Origin: Streptomyces klenkii
GTDB lineage: Bacteria > Actinomycetota > Actinomycetes > Streptomycetales > Streptomycetaceae
NCBI RefSeq assembly: GCF_003626645.1
Contig: NZ_RBAM01000005.1
Location: forward strand, 518,378 to 582,377
Length of the DNA stretch: 64,000 nucleotides
Direction: 5' to 3'
Part shown: one piece after another, positions 1 through 10,902 of the stretch
How the letters are laid out: each line of letters starts with the position of its first letter
Position numbering within the stretch: the stretch's first letter is position 1
Translations under genes and position numbers: made by a program
Notes under the pieces: generated by a model
Seen by the model: the letters and a program-made list of their open reading frames with translations, nothing else
What the model was told of the DNA's origin: nothing
Database searches by the model: none

Positions 1-803
1 TCGGCGAGTAGCGCGACGACGGCGAGGATGACCATGGCGGCGTACACGCCCGCCGTGTTGAAGGTGCCTTGCGATATGGAGACCAGCAGCCCGATCCCCT
101 TCGACGCACCGAGGTATTCGCCGACGATCGCGCCGATGAGCGCGAAGCCGAAGCTCACGTGCAGGCTGGTGAAGATCCAGGATGTCGCCGAGGGGATGAC
201 GACTTGCAGCGTCACCCGGCGGTTGCTCGCGCCCAGGATGCGGGCGTTGGCCACCAGGTTGCGGTCGACCTCGCGGGCGCCCTGGAAGGCGTTGAAGAAC
301 ACGGGGAAGAAGACCAGGACGACCGCGGAGGCGACCTTGGAGGCGGGTCCCAGCCCGAAGATAATCAGGAAGATCGGTACGAGCGCGATCCTCGGCAGGG
401 CGTTGAGGACTTTGATGTACGGACTGAAGACGTCGGCCAGGAAGCGCACCCGGCCGAGCCCGATCCCGAGCACCACGCCGCCCGCCACGCCGAACACCCA
501 GCCGAGCAGGGCCTCGTAGAGCGTGTACCAGATCTGCTCGCCGAGCGAGCCCTGCGACGTTCCGTGGAGCGTCCACTGGACGATCTGGTCCCAGACCTTC
601 GACGGCATCGAGAAGTAGAACGGATCGATGACGCCGTTGCGGGCCATCAGCTCCCACGCCGCCAGCACGACGACGAGCACCAGCACCCGCGCCGCGTACA
701 CGGTGAGCCTGCGCCGGCGGGCGGCCTTCGCTCGGGTCAGAGACCGGTGGTTCATGGTCAGGGCGGCGGGGGCGGCGGGGGATTCCACGGACTCAAGCGA
801 CAC
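1..803 (-). CDS. ABC transporter permease, NitT/TauT (SsuC-like) family, C-terminus outside window
   Basis: This is the inner-membrane channel subunit of an importer for small anions or organic ions such as nitrate, sulfonate or pyrimidine precursors. Several hydrophobic segments are visible, including VLVLVVVLAAWELMA near the N-terminus. The cytoplasmic loop that contacts the ATPase reads GEYLGASKGIGLLI, typical of this family. I place the start at the GTG at 803, because an AGAGGG ribosome-binding site lies nine bases upstream and this gives an 11-base overlap with the ATPase gene. The ATG at 755 is an alternative. About 267 residues are visible and the 3' end runs off the left edge. The substrate-binding subunit is not in view, so the substrate is unknown. 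Confidence 0.85.
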   Translation of the reverse strand, partial: MSLESVESPAAPAALTMNHRSLTRAKAARRRRLTVYAARVLVLVVVLAAWELMARNGVIDPFYFSMPSKVWDQIVQWTLHGTSQGSLGEQIWYTLYEALLGWVFGVAGGVVLGIGLGRVRFLADVFSPYIKVLNALPRIALVPIFLIIFGLGPASKVASAVVLVFFPVFFNAFQGAREVDRNLVANARILGASNRRVTLQVVIPSATSWIFTSLHVSFGFALIGAIVGEYLGASKGIGLLVSISQGTFNTAGVYAAMVILAVVALLA

Positions 804-1632
804 GGGACGCACCCCTCTCGCGCGTGATGCGGACCTCTTCGCCGAGGGAGGACCAGATCTCGCGGTAGATCTCCACGAACTCCGCCTCCAGCCGCACGGC
901 TTCGACCTTGCGCGGCCGCGGCAGCCGTACGGGGAAGACCTGCTTGACGGTCGCCGGCCCGGCGGTCATCACGACGACCTTGTCGGCGAGGGCGATCGCC
1001 TCTTCCAGGTCGTGGGTGACGAAGACGACGGAGGCGGCCCGTCCGCCGTGGGAGCCGCCCCACAGCTCCAGCAGCTCGTCCGACATCAGGGCCCGTGTCT
1101 GTACGTCGAGCGCCGAGAAGGGCTCGTCCATCAGGAGGATCGCCGGGTCGCACACGAAGGTCTGGGCGAGCGCGACGCGCTTGCGCTGGCCGCCGGAGAG
1201 CTGGTGCGGATAGCGGTCGGCGAAGGACGCGAGCCCCACCCGGCCGAGCCAGTCGCGCGCCCGCTCCCGCGCCTCGGCCCTGGGCACGCCGCGGAAGCGC
1301 GGCCCGGCCATCACGTTGGACAGCACCGTCCGCCAGGGGAAGACCGCGTCCTGCTGGAAGACGAAGCCGACTTCCGGCCGGATTCCCGTCACCTGCTCGC
1401 CGCCGACCAGCACCTCGCCATCGGTGGGCTCCTCCAGGCCGCTGACCAGGGTGAGCGTGGTGGACTTCCCGCAGCCGGTCGGGCCGACGACCGCCACGAA
1501 CTCGCCCTGCTCCACGGTCAGGTCGAGATCCCGTACGGCGGTGTGCGAGGCGCCCGACGGCGTACGGAACACCTTGCTCGCGCCGCGCAGCTCGATCGCC
1601 GGAGCGTGGCCCGGCGGGGTGCCACTGATCAT
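793..1632 (-). CDS. ABC transporter ATP-binding protein, NitT/TauT family
   Basis: This 279-residue ATPase energises the adjacent permease. It has Walker A GPTGCGKST at residues 50-58, a Q-loop (VFQQDAVFPW), the signature LSGGQRKRVALAQ, Walker B ILLMDEPFSALD and the H-loop VTHD, all intact. The ATG at 1632 follows an AGGAGGAGG ribosome-binding site and is the first gene of a leftward operon with the permease. The family (SsuB/TauB/NrtD) is clear; the transported substrate is not. A divergent CitA/CitB-type two-component system starts 242 bases away and might control the transporter, but that is inference from position. Confidence 0.93.
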   Translation of the reverse strand: MISGTPPGHAPAIELRGASKVFRTPSGASHTAVRDLDLTVEQGEFVAVVGPTGCGKSTTLTLVSGLEEPTDGEVLVGGEQVTGIRPEVGFVFQQDAVFPWRTVLSNVMAGPRFRGVPRAEARERARDWLGRVGLASFADRYPHQLSGGQRKRVALAQTFVCDPAILLMDEPFSALDVQTRALMSDELLELWGGSHGGRAASVVFVTHDLEEAIALADKVVVMTAGPATVKQVFPVRLPRPRKVEAVRLEAEFVEIYREIWSSLGEEVRITRERGASRVA

Positions 1633-1752
1633 GCTTGCCGCCTCCTCCTGTGCTGGTTTCCGGCCAAGGGGGTGGCCGGTGCTGGAGGCTAGATGTGGCA
1701 CGTGGCGCACAGACAGCCTTGTGAGCGCTGTGCGGCTTGAGTGCACGAACCC

Positions 1753-1782
1753 TGTTCTGCTCGTTTTGCGCGCGGTAGAACA
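1753..1782. promoter_or_regulatory. Candidate operator between the divergent transporter and sensor genes
   Basis: Six-base arms TGTTCT (1753-1758) and AGAACA (1777-1782) form an inverted repeat in the 242-base divergent spacer 1633-1874. It could bind the response regulator encoded at 3500-4177, but only position and symmetry support this. Confidence 0.25.
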
Positions 1783-1874
1783 ACAAAGAGCGACGAAGGC
1801 GCCACGGAAGATGACGCCGGCGGCGCGCACGAGGACCGCACACGAGGACGACGACCGGCAGGAGGGGGACCCGC

Positions 1875-3503
1875 ATGCGCCCCCGCTGGCCCCGTCGCGT
1901 CTTCGCCCAGGTGCTCCTCGTCCAGCTGCTGATCATCACCGGAGTGGCCGGGCTCGCCGCCGGGTTCTTCCTGGCGCCCCTGGCCGCCCAGCTCGACGAC
2001 CAGGCCGAGTACCGGGCCCTGGCCATCGCCCGGGCCACCGCCGCCCAGCCCGGCATCGCGCACAGCCTGCTGGCCGGGCCGCCCTCCCCCGACGGGCCCG
2101 TGCAGGCCGACGCCGAGCGCATCCGGCTGGCCACGGGCGCGAGTTACGTCGTGGTCGTCGACACCCGCGGCATCCGCTACTCCCACACCGTCCCGGAGCG
2201 GATCGGGGAGCGCGTCAGCACCGACCCGGGCAGCGTCCTCGGCGGCCGGGAGTGGAAGGGCATCGCGCGCGGCACCCTCGGCCGCTCCGCGCGCGGCAAG
2301 GTGCCCCTGCGCGACGGCGAGGGAGCCGTCGTCGGCGCCGTCTCCGTCGGCATCGCCTACGACGACGTGCACGCCCTGCTGCTGCGGTCCGTGCCGGACA
2401 TCCTCATGTACGCCGGAGCGGCCCTCGGCGTGGGCGCGATCGCCGCAATCGCCGTCTCCCGCCGGCTGCGCAAGCGCACCCGCGGCATCGAACTCACCGA
2501 GATCTCCGCCCTCCTGGACGAGCGCGAGGCCATGCTGCACGGCATCCGCGAGGGCGTGGTCGCCCTCGACCGCAACGGCCGCGTCCGGCTCGTCAACGAC
2601 GCGGCAGCGCGGCTGCTGGGCATCGGCCGGGACGCCATCGGCCACCCCCTGGACGGCGTGCTGCCGCCCGGCCGCACCACGGACGTGCTGGCCGGCCGGG
2701 TGACGGGCACCGACCTGCTGACCGTCCGCGACGGGCGGGTGCTGGTCGTCAACCGCAGGGACACCGCCGGCGGCGGCACCGTGGCGACGCTGCGCGACCG
2801 CACCGAGCTGGAGCAGCTCCGCCGCGAACTCGACGGCACCCGCGGCCTGACGGACGCCCTGCGCGCCCAGGACCACGAGCACGCCAACCGCCTGCACACC
2901 ATCGCCGGGCTCCTGGAGCTCGGCCTGCACCACGAGGCCGCCGACTTCGTCGCCGAGGTCACGGGCGCGCACCGGGCGACGGCCGAAGAGGTCACCGAGC
3001 GGGTCCGCGACCCGCTGGTGAGCGCCCTGCTGGTCGGCAAGAGCGCGGTCGCGGCGGAGCGCGGCGTGGCCCTGCGGGTGAGCCCGGCGACCCGGCTGCC
3101 CGACCGGGTCGTGGACCCGCGCGACCTGGTCACCGTGCTCGGCAACCTCGTGGACAACGCCCTGGACGCGGCGGGATCCCGGCATGCGGCCGGGCCGCCG
3201 TTCGTGGAGGTGGAGCTGCGGGCCGTCGGGGAGACGCTCGTCGTCCGCGTGGCGGATAACGGCCCCGGGGTGCCGGCCGGGGTCCGCGAACTGGTCTTCA
3301 CCGACGGCTGGTCCACCAAGGAGGCCGCCCCGCCCCGCCGCCGCGGGCTCGGCCTCTCGCTCGTACGGCGGCTGGCCGAGCGGTACGGGGGCTCCGTGCG
3401 GGTGGGTGAACGGGAGGGCGGCGGCGCGGTGTTCACCGTGGAGCTGCCCGAAGCGCTGCGCTCACCGCAGCCCAAGCAGCTCACTCGAAGGGGTGAACGA
3501 TGA
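1875..3503 (+). CDS. Sensor histidine kinase, CitA/DcuS family
   Basis: This 542-residue membrane kinase senses an extracellular ligand, probably a carboxylate if it follows characterised family members, and phosphorylates the regulator encoded next to it. A transmembrane helix lies at about residues 12-35. The extracellular sensor carries the family-typical stretch VVDTRGIRYSHTVPERIG, and a second helix lies near residues 172-195. A cytoplasmic PAS-like region follows. The phospho-acceptor region DHEHANRLHTIAGLLELG and the ATPase boxes NLVDNALDAAG, DNGPGVP and GLGLSLVRRLA are present. The ATG at 1875 follows GGAGGGGGA. The gene overlaps its regulator by four bases, which indicates translational coupling. 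Confidence 0.93.
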   Translation: MRPRWPRRVFAQVLLVQLLIITGVAGLAAGFFLAPLAAQLDDQAEYRALAIARATAAQPGIAHSLLAGPPSPDGPVQADAERIRLATGASYVVVVDTRGIRYSHTVPERIGERVSTDPGSVLGGREWKGIARGTLGRSARGKVPLRDGEGAVVGAVSVGIAYDDVHALLLRSVPDILMYAGAALGVGAIAAIAVSRRLRKRTRGIELTEISALLDEREAMLHGIREGVVALDRNGRVRLVNDAAARLLGIGRDAIGHPLDGVLPPGRTTDVLAGRVTGTDLLTVRDGRVLVVNRRDTAGGGTVATLRDRTELEQLRRELDGTRGLTDALRAQDHEHANRLHTIAGLLELGLHHEAADFVAEVTGAHRATAEEVTERVRDPLVSALLVGKSAVAAERGVALRVSPATRLPDRVVDPRDLVTVLGNLVDNALDAAGSRHAAGPPFVEVELRAVGETLVVRVADNGPGVPAGVRELVFTDGWSTKEAAPPRRRGLGLSLVRRLAERYGGSVRVGEREGGGAVFTVELPEALRSPQPKQLTRRGER

Positions 3504-4177
3504 TCGATGTCCTGGTCGTGGACGACGACTTCCGCGTCGCCGAGATCAATGCCGCGTACGTGGCGCGGGTCCCCGGCTTCCGCGTCGGCGCCAAGGCCCA
3601 CAACGCGGCACAGGCCATGGCCGTGCTGGAGAAGGGCGGCATCGACCTGGTGCTGCTGGACCACTTCCTGCCGGACGAGACCGGCCTGTGGCTCGTCCGC
3701 CGCCTGCGGCAGCGCGGCGACCTCACCGACGTGATCATGGTGACGGCGTCGCGGGACATCGCGACCGTCCAGGCGGCCATGCGCTACGGGGCCCTGCAAT
3801 ACCTGGTCAAGCCGTTCACCTTCCCCGGGCTGCGGGTGAAGCTGGAGGCGTACGCCCAGTTGCGCCGCACCCTCGACGACGCGCAGGAGGCGGGGCAGGA
3901 CCAGGTCGACCGGATCTTCGGCACGCTGCGCACGGCCGCCACCAGCACGCCGCTGCCGAAGGGGCATTCGGCCCCCACGGCGGAGCTGATACGGCAGGTG
4001 CTCTCCGACGCCGCCTCCCCGCTGTCCGCGCACGAGGTCGCCGCCCGCTCGGGACTGAGCCGCTCCACGGCGCAGCGCTACCTCAAGCGGCTGGAGGAGT
4101 CCGGGCGGCTGAGCCTGACCCTCAAGTACGGGGAGACGGGCCGCCCGGAGCACCGGTACGCGTGGATGGGACGCTAG
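3500..4177 (+). CDS. Response regulator, CitB/DctR family
   Basis: This 225-residue cytoplasmic regulator is the partner of the overlapping kinase gene. The receiver domain has acidic residues in VVDDD at 7-10, phospho-acceptor Asp54 in VLLDHFLPDETG, and the conserved lysine in LVKPF. The C-terminal part has a helix-turn-helix, EVAARSGLSRSTAQRYLKRL, of the type found in CitB/DcuR regulators. Targets are not shown by the sequence; the nearest candidate is the divergent ABC transporter at 1-1632. Confidence 0.93.
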   Translation: MIDVLVVDDDFRVAEINAAYVARVPGFRVGAKAHNAAQAMAVLEKGGIDLVLLDHFLPDETGLWLVRRLRQRGDLTDVIMVTASRDIATVQAAMRYGALQYLVKPFTFPGLRVKLEAYAQLRRTLDDAQEAGQDQVDRIFGTLRTAATSTPLPKGHSAPTAELIRQVLSDAASPLSAHEVAARSGLSRSTAQRYLKRLEESGRLSLTLKYGETGRPEHRYAWMGR

Positions 4178-4178
4178 C

Positions 4179-4194
4179 TCCGCCGCACGGCGGA
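4179..4194. terminator. Short hairpin between convergent two-component operons
   Basis: A 7-bp perfect stem (TCCGCCG / CGGCGGA) with a 2-base centre lies in the 23-base gap between the two convergent response-regulator genes. It could terminate either operon. Confidence 0.4.
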
Positions 4195-4200
4195 CCGTGG

Positions 4201-4986
4201 TCAGGTGGTGGACGAGCCGGGCGGCCGCGCGATGCCGTACTGGAAGGCGTAGCGCATGGCCTGGGCCCGGTCGCGCACGCCGGTCTTGGCGAAGAGGTTG
4301 TTGATGTGCGTCTTCACCGTCGCCGTGCTGACGTGCAGCCGCCGGGCGATCTCGGCGTTGGACAGGCCCTCGGCGACCAGCGACAGCACCTCCGCCTCCC
4401 GCGTGGTGAGCCCGTCGGGAAGCTCCCGGCGGACCGGGGACGCGGCGGCCGGGAACGGGGCCCCCGCCGCACCGGAGCCCGTACCAGGGGCCGCGCCGGA
4501 GGCCGTACCGGCGGACGCGGCGCTGCCGGCCGCGGCGGGGTCCGAGAGCCGCTCCAGGAGCCGCCGCTGCACGTTCGGCGACAGCCCGGCCTCCCCCGAC
4601 ATCACGTGCTGCACGGCCCGGACGATCTCCTCGCCGCCGGCGTCCTTGGTGAGATAGCCGCGCGCCCCCGCGCGGAGCGCCGGGAACAGCGAATCGTCGT
4701 CGGCGTAGGTGGTGAGGACGACGACGTGCGTGGCCGGGTGCTCGGCGCGGATGCGCCGCGTGGCCTCGACTCCGTCGCAGCGGGGCATCCGCAGGTCCAT
4801 CAGCACCACGTCCGGAGCGTGCTCGGCGACGAGCCGCACCGCCTCCTCCCCGTCGGCCGCCGCACCGACGACCTCGATGCCGGGCAGCAGCCCCAGCAGC
4901 ATCACGATGCCCTCGCGCACCACGGTCTGGTCGTCCGCGACAACGACCCTCGCGACCCCGCCGGCACCGCCCCCGCCACCCGTCAT
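4201..4986 (-). CDS. Response regulator, NarL/LuxR family
   Basis: This 261-residue regulator has a receiver domain with phospho-acceptor Asp64 (VVLMDLRMPRCDG). It ends in a LuxR-type helix-turn-helix, LTTREAEVLSLVAEGLSN followed by TATVKTHINNLFAKTG. Between them lies an unusually long Ala/Gly/Ser/Pro-rich linker of about 45 residues. The ATG at 4986 overlaps the stop of the upstream kinase gene (ATGA), so the two are translationally coupled. Targets are unknown. The other genes of the operon give no clear hint of the signal. Confidence 0.92.
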   Translation of the reverse strand: MTGGGGGAGGVARVVVADDQTVVREGIVMLLGLLPGIEVVGAAADGEEAVRLVAEHAPDVVLMDLRMPRCDGVEATRRIRAEHPATHVVVLTTYADDDSLFPALRAGARGYLTKDAGGEEIVRAVQHVMSGEAGLSPNVQRRLLERLSDPAAAGSAASAGTASGAAPGTGSGAAGAPFPAAASPVRRELPDGLTTREAEVLSLVAEGLSNAEIARRLHVSTATVKTHINNLFAKTGVRDRAQAMRYAFQYGIARPPGSSTT

Positions 4987-6146
4987 GCGGGCACCCGCAG
5001 ATGCACCACGAACCCCTCCTCCCCGGACCCTGCCGGCCCGGCCTCCAGCGTGCCGCCCAGCAGTTCGGCCCGCTCCCTCATCCCCAGCAGACCGTACCCG
5101 GCACCGGCGGCCCCCAGCTCTCCCGACGCTCCGCGCGCCCCCCGGTCGCGGACCCACAGCTCGACCCACCCCTCCAGATAGGTGAACCGCATCTCCACCG
5201 GCGCACCCGGGGCGTGCTTGCGCACATTGGTCAGCGCCTCCTGCGCGACCCTGCGCACCGCCAGCCCGGCCTCGGCCGGCAGGCCGCGCGGCTCCCCCGT
5301 CACCTCCAGCCGCGCACCCTCCCCCGCCGCGGACTCCCGCAGGAACTCCTCCACGGGGGTCATCTCCCCGCGCAGCGCGGACAGGGCCTGCCGGGTCTCG
5401 GCCAGGCCCTCGCGGGCCATGCCCCGGGCCGCCACCACCCGCTCCAGCACCCGCTGCGGGTCCTCACCGCGCTCGATCAGCAGCCGGGCCGCCTCCAGGT
5501 GCACCATCTGCGCGGACAGGCTGTGCGCGAGCACGTCATGGATCTCCCGGGCGATCCGGGCCCGCTCGGCCAGCGCCGCCGACTCCGCCTCCGCGCGCCG
5601 CGCCGCCCGCTCCTGGGCCAGCAGCCGGAACCCGGCCCCCCGCGCCTCCTCGTCCAGCCGGAGCGCGTAGCCGATGAAGGGCAGTGCCACCACCGTGCCC
5701 ATGAGCACCAGCGGCTGCTCGGTGCTGGCCAGGGCGTAGGCCCCCATGGCGACCGCCGAGACGCCCAGGGCGTGGAGGAGCGGCAGCCGCTCCACGGCGA
5801 TCACGACGCTGCCGCCCCAGAGCACCGCGGCCGGTGTGTGCTGCCCCGCCAACTGGGCGGCCACGCCGACGCCCAGCAGCACCCCCACGAGCGCCAGGGA
5901 CGGCCGCAGCCGCCGCGCCAGCGTGGTGAGGTAGTAGCCCCGCACCGCGGCGGCGCAGGCCAGGAAGCCCGCGGCGAGGGCCGCGTACCCCCAGCCGTGG
6001 AAGGAGCCGTTGCGCAGGGCTCCCCAGAGGACCAGGGCGGCCAGCACTCCCCTGACGCCCCACGTCATCACCTGCCGGCGCCTCGGCACCCCGACCCCGG
6101 AGAGGGCCTCGCGGGCGGGCCAGGCCGTCCAGTTCTCCATCGGCAC
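4983..6146 (-). CDS. Sensor histidine kinase, NarL-partner (HisKA_3) family
   Basis: This kinase of about 387 residues has four to five N-terminal hydrophobic segments and little extracellular sequence, so it may sense a membrane signal. The dimerisation/phospho-acceptor segment is IAREIHDVLAHSLSAQMVHL. A HATPase domain with ALTNVRKHAPG follows, and the last G-box reads GYGLLGMRERAELLGG. I choose the GTG at 6146 because GGAAGGA lies six bases upstream; the ATG at 6140 is an alternative. It forms an operon with the downstream regulator (4-base overlap) and probably with the membrane protein gene 28 bases upstream. Confidence 0.9.
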   Translation of the reverse strand: MPMENWTAWPAREALSGVGVPRRRQVMTWGVRGVLAALVLWGALRNGSFHGWGYAALAAGFLACAAAVRGYYLTTLARRLRPSLALVGVLLGVGVAAQLAGQHTPAAVLWGGSVVIAVERLPLLHALGVSAVAMGAYALASTEQPLVLMGTVVALPFIGYALRLDEEARGAGFRLLAQERAARRAEAESAALAERARIAREIHDVLAHSLSAQMVHLEAARLLIERGEDPQRVLERVVAARGMAREGLAETRQALSALRGEMTPVEEFLRESAAGEGARLEVTGEPRGLPAEAGLAVRRVAQEALTNVRKHAPGAPVEMRFTYLEGWVELWVRDRGARGASGELGAAGAGYGLLGMRERAELLGGTLEAGPAGSGEEGFVVHLRVPA

Positions 6147-6174
6147 GCGCGATCCTTCCACCCTCCGGCCGGTG

Positions 6175-6663
6175 TCAGCCGCCGGCCGTGACACGGTACG
6201 CCGGGCGTATGCCGTGGACGCGGTGGAGAACCACGGCGGTACGGGCCAGCAGCACGGCGGCGACGGTCACCATCGTCGCGGAACTGCCCTGATGGACGCC
6301 CGCCAGCGCGCCCAGGCCGTGCAGCCCCAGCCTCAGGGCGGCCCCACCGAGCCATATCGCGGCCGTCGCCTTGCTTCCCTGGGCCCAGGCCCCGCCGGAC
6401 TCGTCCGCCCAGACGCGGCTGCTCCACGCCCAGGCGGCCCCGGTCGCGAGCCCGGCCAGGACCCCGCCCGCCAGCAGCCCGGCCGACACGGCCGGGTGCG
6501 CGGGATCGATGAGCCCGGGCTCGCGCACGGCCAGGAAGACCAGCACGGCCGGCAGGACCCACCAGCCCTTGGCGTCCCTGCTCACCCGCTGCGGCCGGAC
6601 CTGCCGGACCAGCGTGAGCACGAGGACGGCGGCGATCACCAGACCATTGGCCGTACCGGACAT
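6175..6663 (-). CDS. Small integral membrane protein, CcdC/DUF1453-like
   Basis: This 162-residue protein has about four to five hydrophobic segments, including LVIAAVLVLTLV, VLPAVLVFLAV and TAAIWLGGAALRL, and no obvious catalytic motif. It is the first gene of the leftward operon with the NarL-type kinase and regulator, so it may be an accessory sensor or a target of that system. The family name is a tentative match by topology and length only. Confidence 0.7.
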   Translation of the reverse strand: MSGTANGLVIAAVLVLTLVRQVRPQRVSRDAKGWWVLPAVLVFLAVREPGLIDPAHPAVSAGLLAGGVLAGLATGAAWAWSSRVWADESGGAWAQGSKATAAIWLGGAALRLGLHGLGALAGVHQGSSATMVTVAAVLLARTAVVLHRVHGIRPAYRVTAGG

Positions 6664-6776
6664 GAGGAGCCTCCGCGGATCCCGGAAAAGCGCTGACGAC
6701 GAACGCTTCCGAAACTACGGACCGGGCTCCGGGCACGGATCGGAGCACGGGTGGGTTCCGGGTGGAGATGCGCGAC

Positions 6777-6810
6777 GGTGCTCTCTCCACCCAGGGGTGG
6801 AGAGAGCACC
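6777..6810 (-). terminator. Perfect 16-bp hairpin downstream of parE
   Basis: Two perfect 16-base arms (6777-6792 and 6795-6810) are separated by two bases. The hairpin lies 60 bases past the parE stop and just before the next leftward operon. It is a good terminator candidate, though its nearly spacerless symmetry would also suit a protein-binding operator for the gene starting at 6663. Confidence 0.65.
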
Positions 6811-6869
6811 GGGAAGCGCCAGGAATCACCGAGCAGGCACCCGGGAGACAAAGGCCCGGGAAGGGTGGG

Positions 6870-8990
<2,121 letters not shown>

Positions 8991-9433
8991 GCGGGTTCGC
9001 TCCTCGCTGAATTTCTTTTCGGCCCCGGTCGGGCGGACCGGCGGCCCGGTTGCCGTTCAGAGGGTACCGATGCCTGGTAGAGCCTTTGTGCAGCCACCCG
9101 TGGGAACGACCATGCTAGTCCAGGCATCGATCACACGTTCGATGACACGATGGAGTGACGTGCACATCACGTTCCCTTGGAGGCATGAACCATTTAGGCT
9201 CCGGGCACGTCCTCAAGAACACCGGCAAGCCGGCCGGTGAGGACGAAAGCCCCCAGCGATGTGAAACCGTAGGCCCACGCAATACGGCTCATTCGCCGCC
9301 AACCGTCAAGATCTGGCCGACTCGGAAGAGACTCGGAAGGAACTTTCGAGGAAAAGCCGCGAGCGGGAACGTTTTCGGCCTGGTTGGATGTTGACCCTGG
9401 TACGACAGCTCGTCGAGCTAGAGAAGAGGCGAC
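8991..9433. promoter_or_regulatory. Divergent promoter region, parE / small cysteine protein
   Basis: No convincing gene lies in this 443-base spacer. A short direct repeat of GACTCGGAAG occurs twice around 9319-9339. GGAAC at 9366-9370, followed after 19 bases by GTT at 9390-9392, resembles the SigR promoter spacing (GGAAT-N18/19-GTT) and would read towards the gene at 9434. The promoter call is a pattern match only. Confidence 0.35.
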
Positions 9434-9664
9434 GTGACTACTGTTCTGACCCCCGCGAGCCCGCTGACGGCCGCTGACCGCTGCGACCGGTGCGGCGCTC
9501 AGGCCTACCTGCGCGTCGTTCTCATGAGCGGCGGTGAACTGCTCTTCTGCGCCCACCATGGACGCAAGTTCGAGCCAGAACTCAAGAAGATCGCCGCGGA
9601 AATACAGGACGAGACGGAGCGGCTCACCGCCCCCCCGGCGTCTGCGCCCGACGAGGACCGCTGA
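9434..9664 (+). CDS. Small conserved actinobacterial protein, DUF7455-like
   Basis: This 76-residue cytoplasmic protein contains CDRCGAQAY near residue 16 and LLFCAHHGRKF near residue 37. The CxxC and CxxH pairs could bind a metal, probably zinc. Similar small proteins are conserved near hrdB in Streptomyces. The GTG start at 9434 is preceded by GAGAAGAGGCGAC. Its 3' end overlaps the 3' end of the convergent protease reading frame by 41 bases. Function is unknown. Confidence 0.85.
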   Translation: MTTVLTPASPLTAADRCDRCGAQAYLRVVLMSGGELLFCAHHGRKFEPELKKIAAEIQDETERLTAPPASAPDEDR

Positions 9665-10718
9665 GTCCGTAGCGGAACGCTGACACATCGCATCCGACGA
9701 CGAGCGAGGTCCGGCCACTTCGTGCCGGGCAGCCGCGGGCGGCTCCCCCCACTCCGGGGGAAGCCGCCCGCTCTCGTACCCTGGGCCCGCTCCTGGGCCC
9801 CTTGCGGGCGTGCGGCGCGTGCTTCGGCGACTGCGCCGCGGGCGGCTGGCCGGGCGTCGTAGCGGGCTGAGCCGCCGGCTGCTGGGCCTGCGCCCCGGGC
9901 AGTGCCCCGTCAGGGCTGTGCGCCGCCACGAGGGCCGTGTAGGCCGAGATCCGGGTGTACACCCCCGGGTACAGGGGCTGGCCGCAGCCGGCCCCCCAGG
10001 ACACCACGCCGACGACCTTGCCCTTGGCCACCAGCGGCCCGCCGCTGTCGCCCTGGCAGGCGTCCCGCCCGCCCAGCGGCACCCCGGCGCACAGCATGGA
10101 CGCCCGGCGGTAGACGCCGTCCGCGCTGCCCGGATAGGCCCGCTCGCACGCCGTGTCCTGAAGGACCCGGACCCGCGCCCCGCGCAGGATGTCCGAGTAG
10201 GTGCCGTTGCCCACGACGTCGCCCCAGCCGAAGACGACGGCCTCTCCGCCCACCTGATAGGCCGGGTCGCCCTGCGGCGCCATCGGGATCACATAGTTCT
10301 CCGGCACCGCGTTCCGCAGGGTGAGCACGGCGATGTCCCCGGCGTTCGACCCCGGGTCGAAGCCCGGGTTGACCCAGGTCTCCCGCGGCTCCACCTCCGA
10401 ACCGGCGACGCCCCGCAGGTCGTCCCGGCCGATGATGACGCGCAGGTCGTTCGCCTCGGCCACGTCGGCGCCCAGCACCTCGCGGCTCAGGCAGTGCGCT
10501 GCCGTGACGACCGTTCTGCGGCCCACGATGACGCCGCCGCAGAACTGTCCGGCCCTGGCAGCCCCGAACCGCTGCCGGCTGCCCAGGGCGACCACCCAGG
10601 GCGCCTCGGAGCTCCTGACGGCCTGCCCTCCGACGACCGCACGGTCCGCCACCGCCGGAGCGGGGACCGCGGCCAGCAGCGCGATCGTCCCGGCCAGCAG
10701 GCAGCTCAGCGAACGCAT
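9624..10718 (-). CDS. Secreted trypsin-like serine protease (S1 family)
   Basis: This 364-residue protein starts with a signal peptide (MRSLSCLLAGTIALLAAVPA), then the activation-type N-terminus VVGGQAV. The catalytic His is in VVTAAHC, the Asp in NAGDIAVL and the Ser in CQGDSGGPL, so the triad is complete. The ATG at 10718 follows TCAGGAGA. After the protease domain comes a Pro/Ala/Gln-rich tail. The last 50 or so residues run through a strong hairpin at 9735-9771 and into the convergent gene, so the true C-terminus is uncertain. A frameshift near 9800, or a tail unique to this strain, is possible. Confidence 0.85.
   Translation of the reverse strand: MRSLSCLLAGTIALLAAVPAPAVADRAVVGGQAVRSSEAPWVVALGSRQRFGAARAGQFCGGVIVGRRTVVTAAHCLSREVLGADVAEANDLRVIIGRDDLRGVAGSEVEPRETWVNPGFDPGSNAGDIAVLTLRNAVPENYVIPMAPQGDPAYQVGGEAVVFGWGDVVGNGTYSDILRGARVRVLQDTACERAYPGSADGVYRRASMLCAGVPLGGRDACQGDSGGPLVAKGKVVGVVSWGAGCGQPLYPGVYTRISAYTALVAAHSPDGALPGAQAQQPAAQPATTPGQPPAAQSPKHAPHARKGPRSGPRVRERAASPGVGGAARGCPARSGRTSLVVGCDVSAFRYGLSGPRRAQTPGGR
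9735..9771. terminator. Hairpin between convergent genes
   Basis: A stem of about 15 bp (GCGGGCGGCT.. / ..AGCCGCCCGC) with one mismatch and a short loop (ACTCC) lies downstream of the gene ending at 9664. It falls inside the C-terminal part of the convergent protease frame, which makes that tail suspect. Confidence 0.7.
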
Positions 10719-10837
10719 ACAGTCTCCTGACTCTACGGGGTTCCTCGTACACCAAGAGTCAACCCGCAGTGCCCGCGGCGCATCCGGAACCTGGACGGCA
10801 TGCCTCCGGATCCGTCGCACTGTCACCCGTACAGCCC

Positions 10838-10876
10838 GCAGGGCCCGGCACCTCGGGAAGAGGTGCCGGGCCCTGC
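10838..10876 (-). terminator. hrdB terminator
   Basis: Perfect 17-base arms (10838-10854 and 10860-10876) with a five-base loop GGGAA begin 27 bases past the hrdB stop codon. Confidence 0.85.
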
Positions 10877-10902
10877 GGAGACTGCTTGCTTCCGCTCCGG
10901 GT

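Noticed and set aside
9155..9394. Short plus-strand ORF upstream of the small cysteine protein
   Set aside because: No ribosome-binding site, no family resemblance and atypical codon use. I treat the region as promoter.
10838..10876. Possible small RNA or regulator site at the 17-bp inverted repeat
   Set aside because: Position right after hrdB and the five-base loop fit a terminator.
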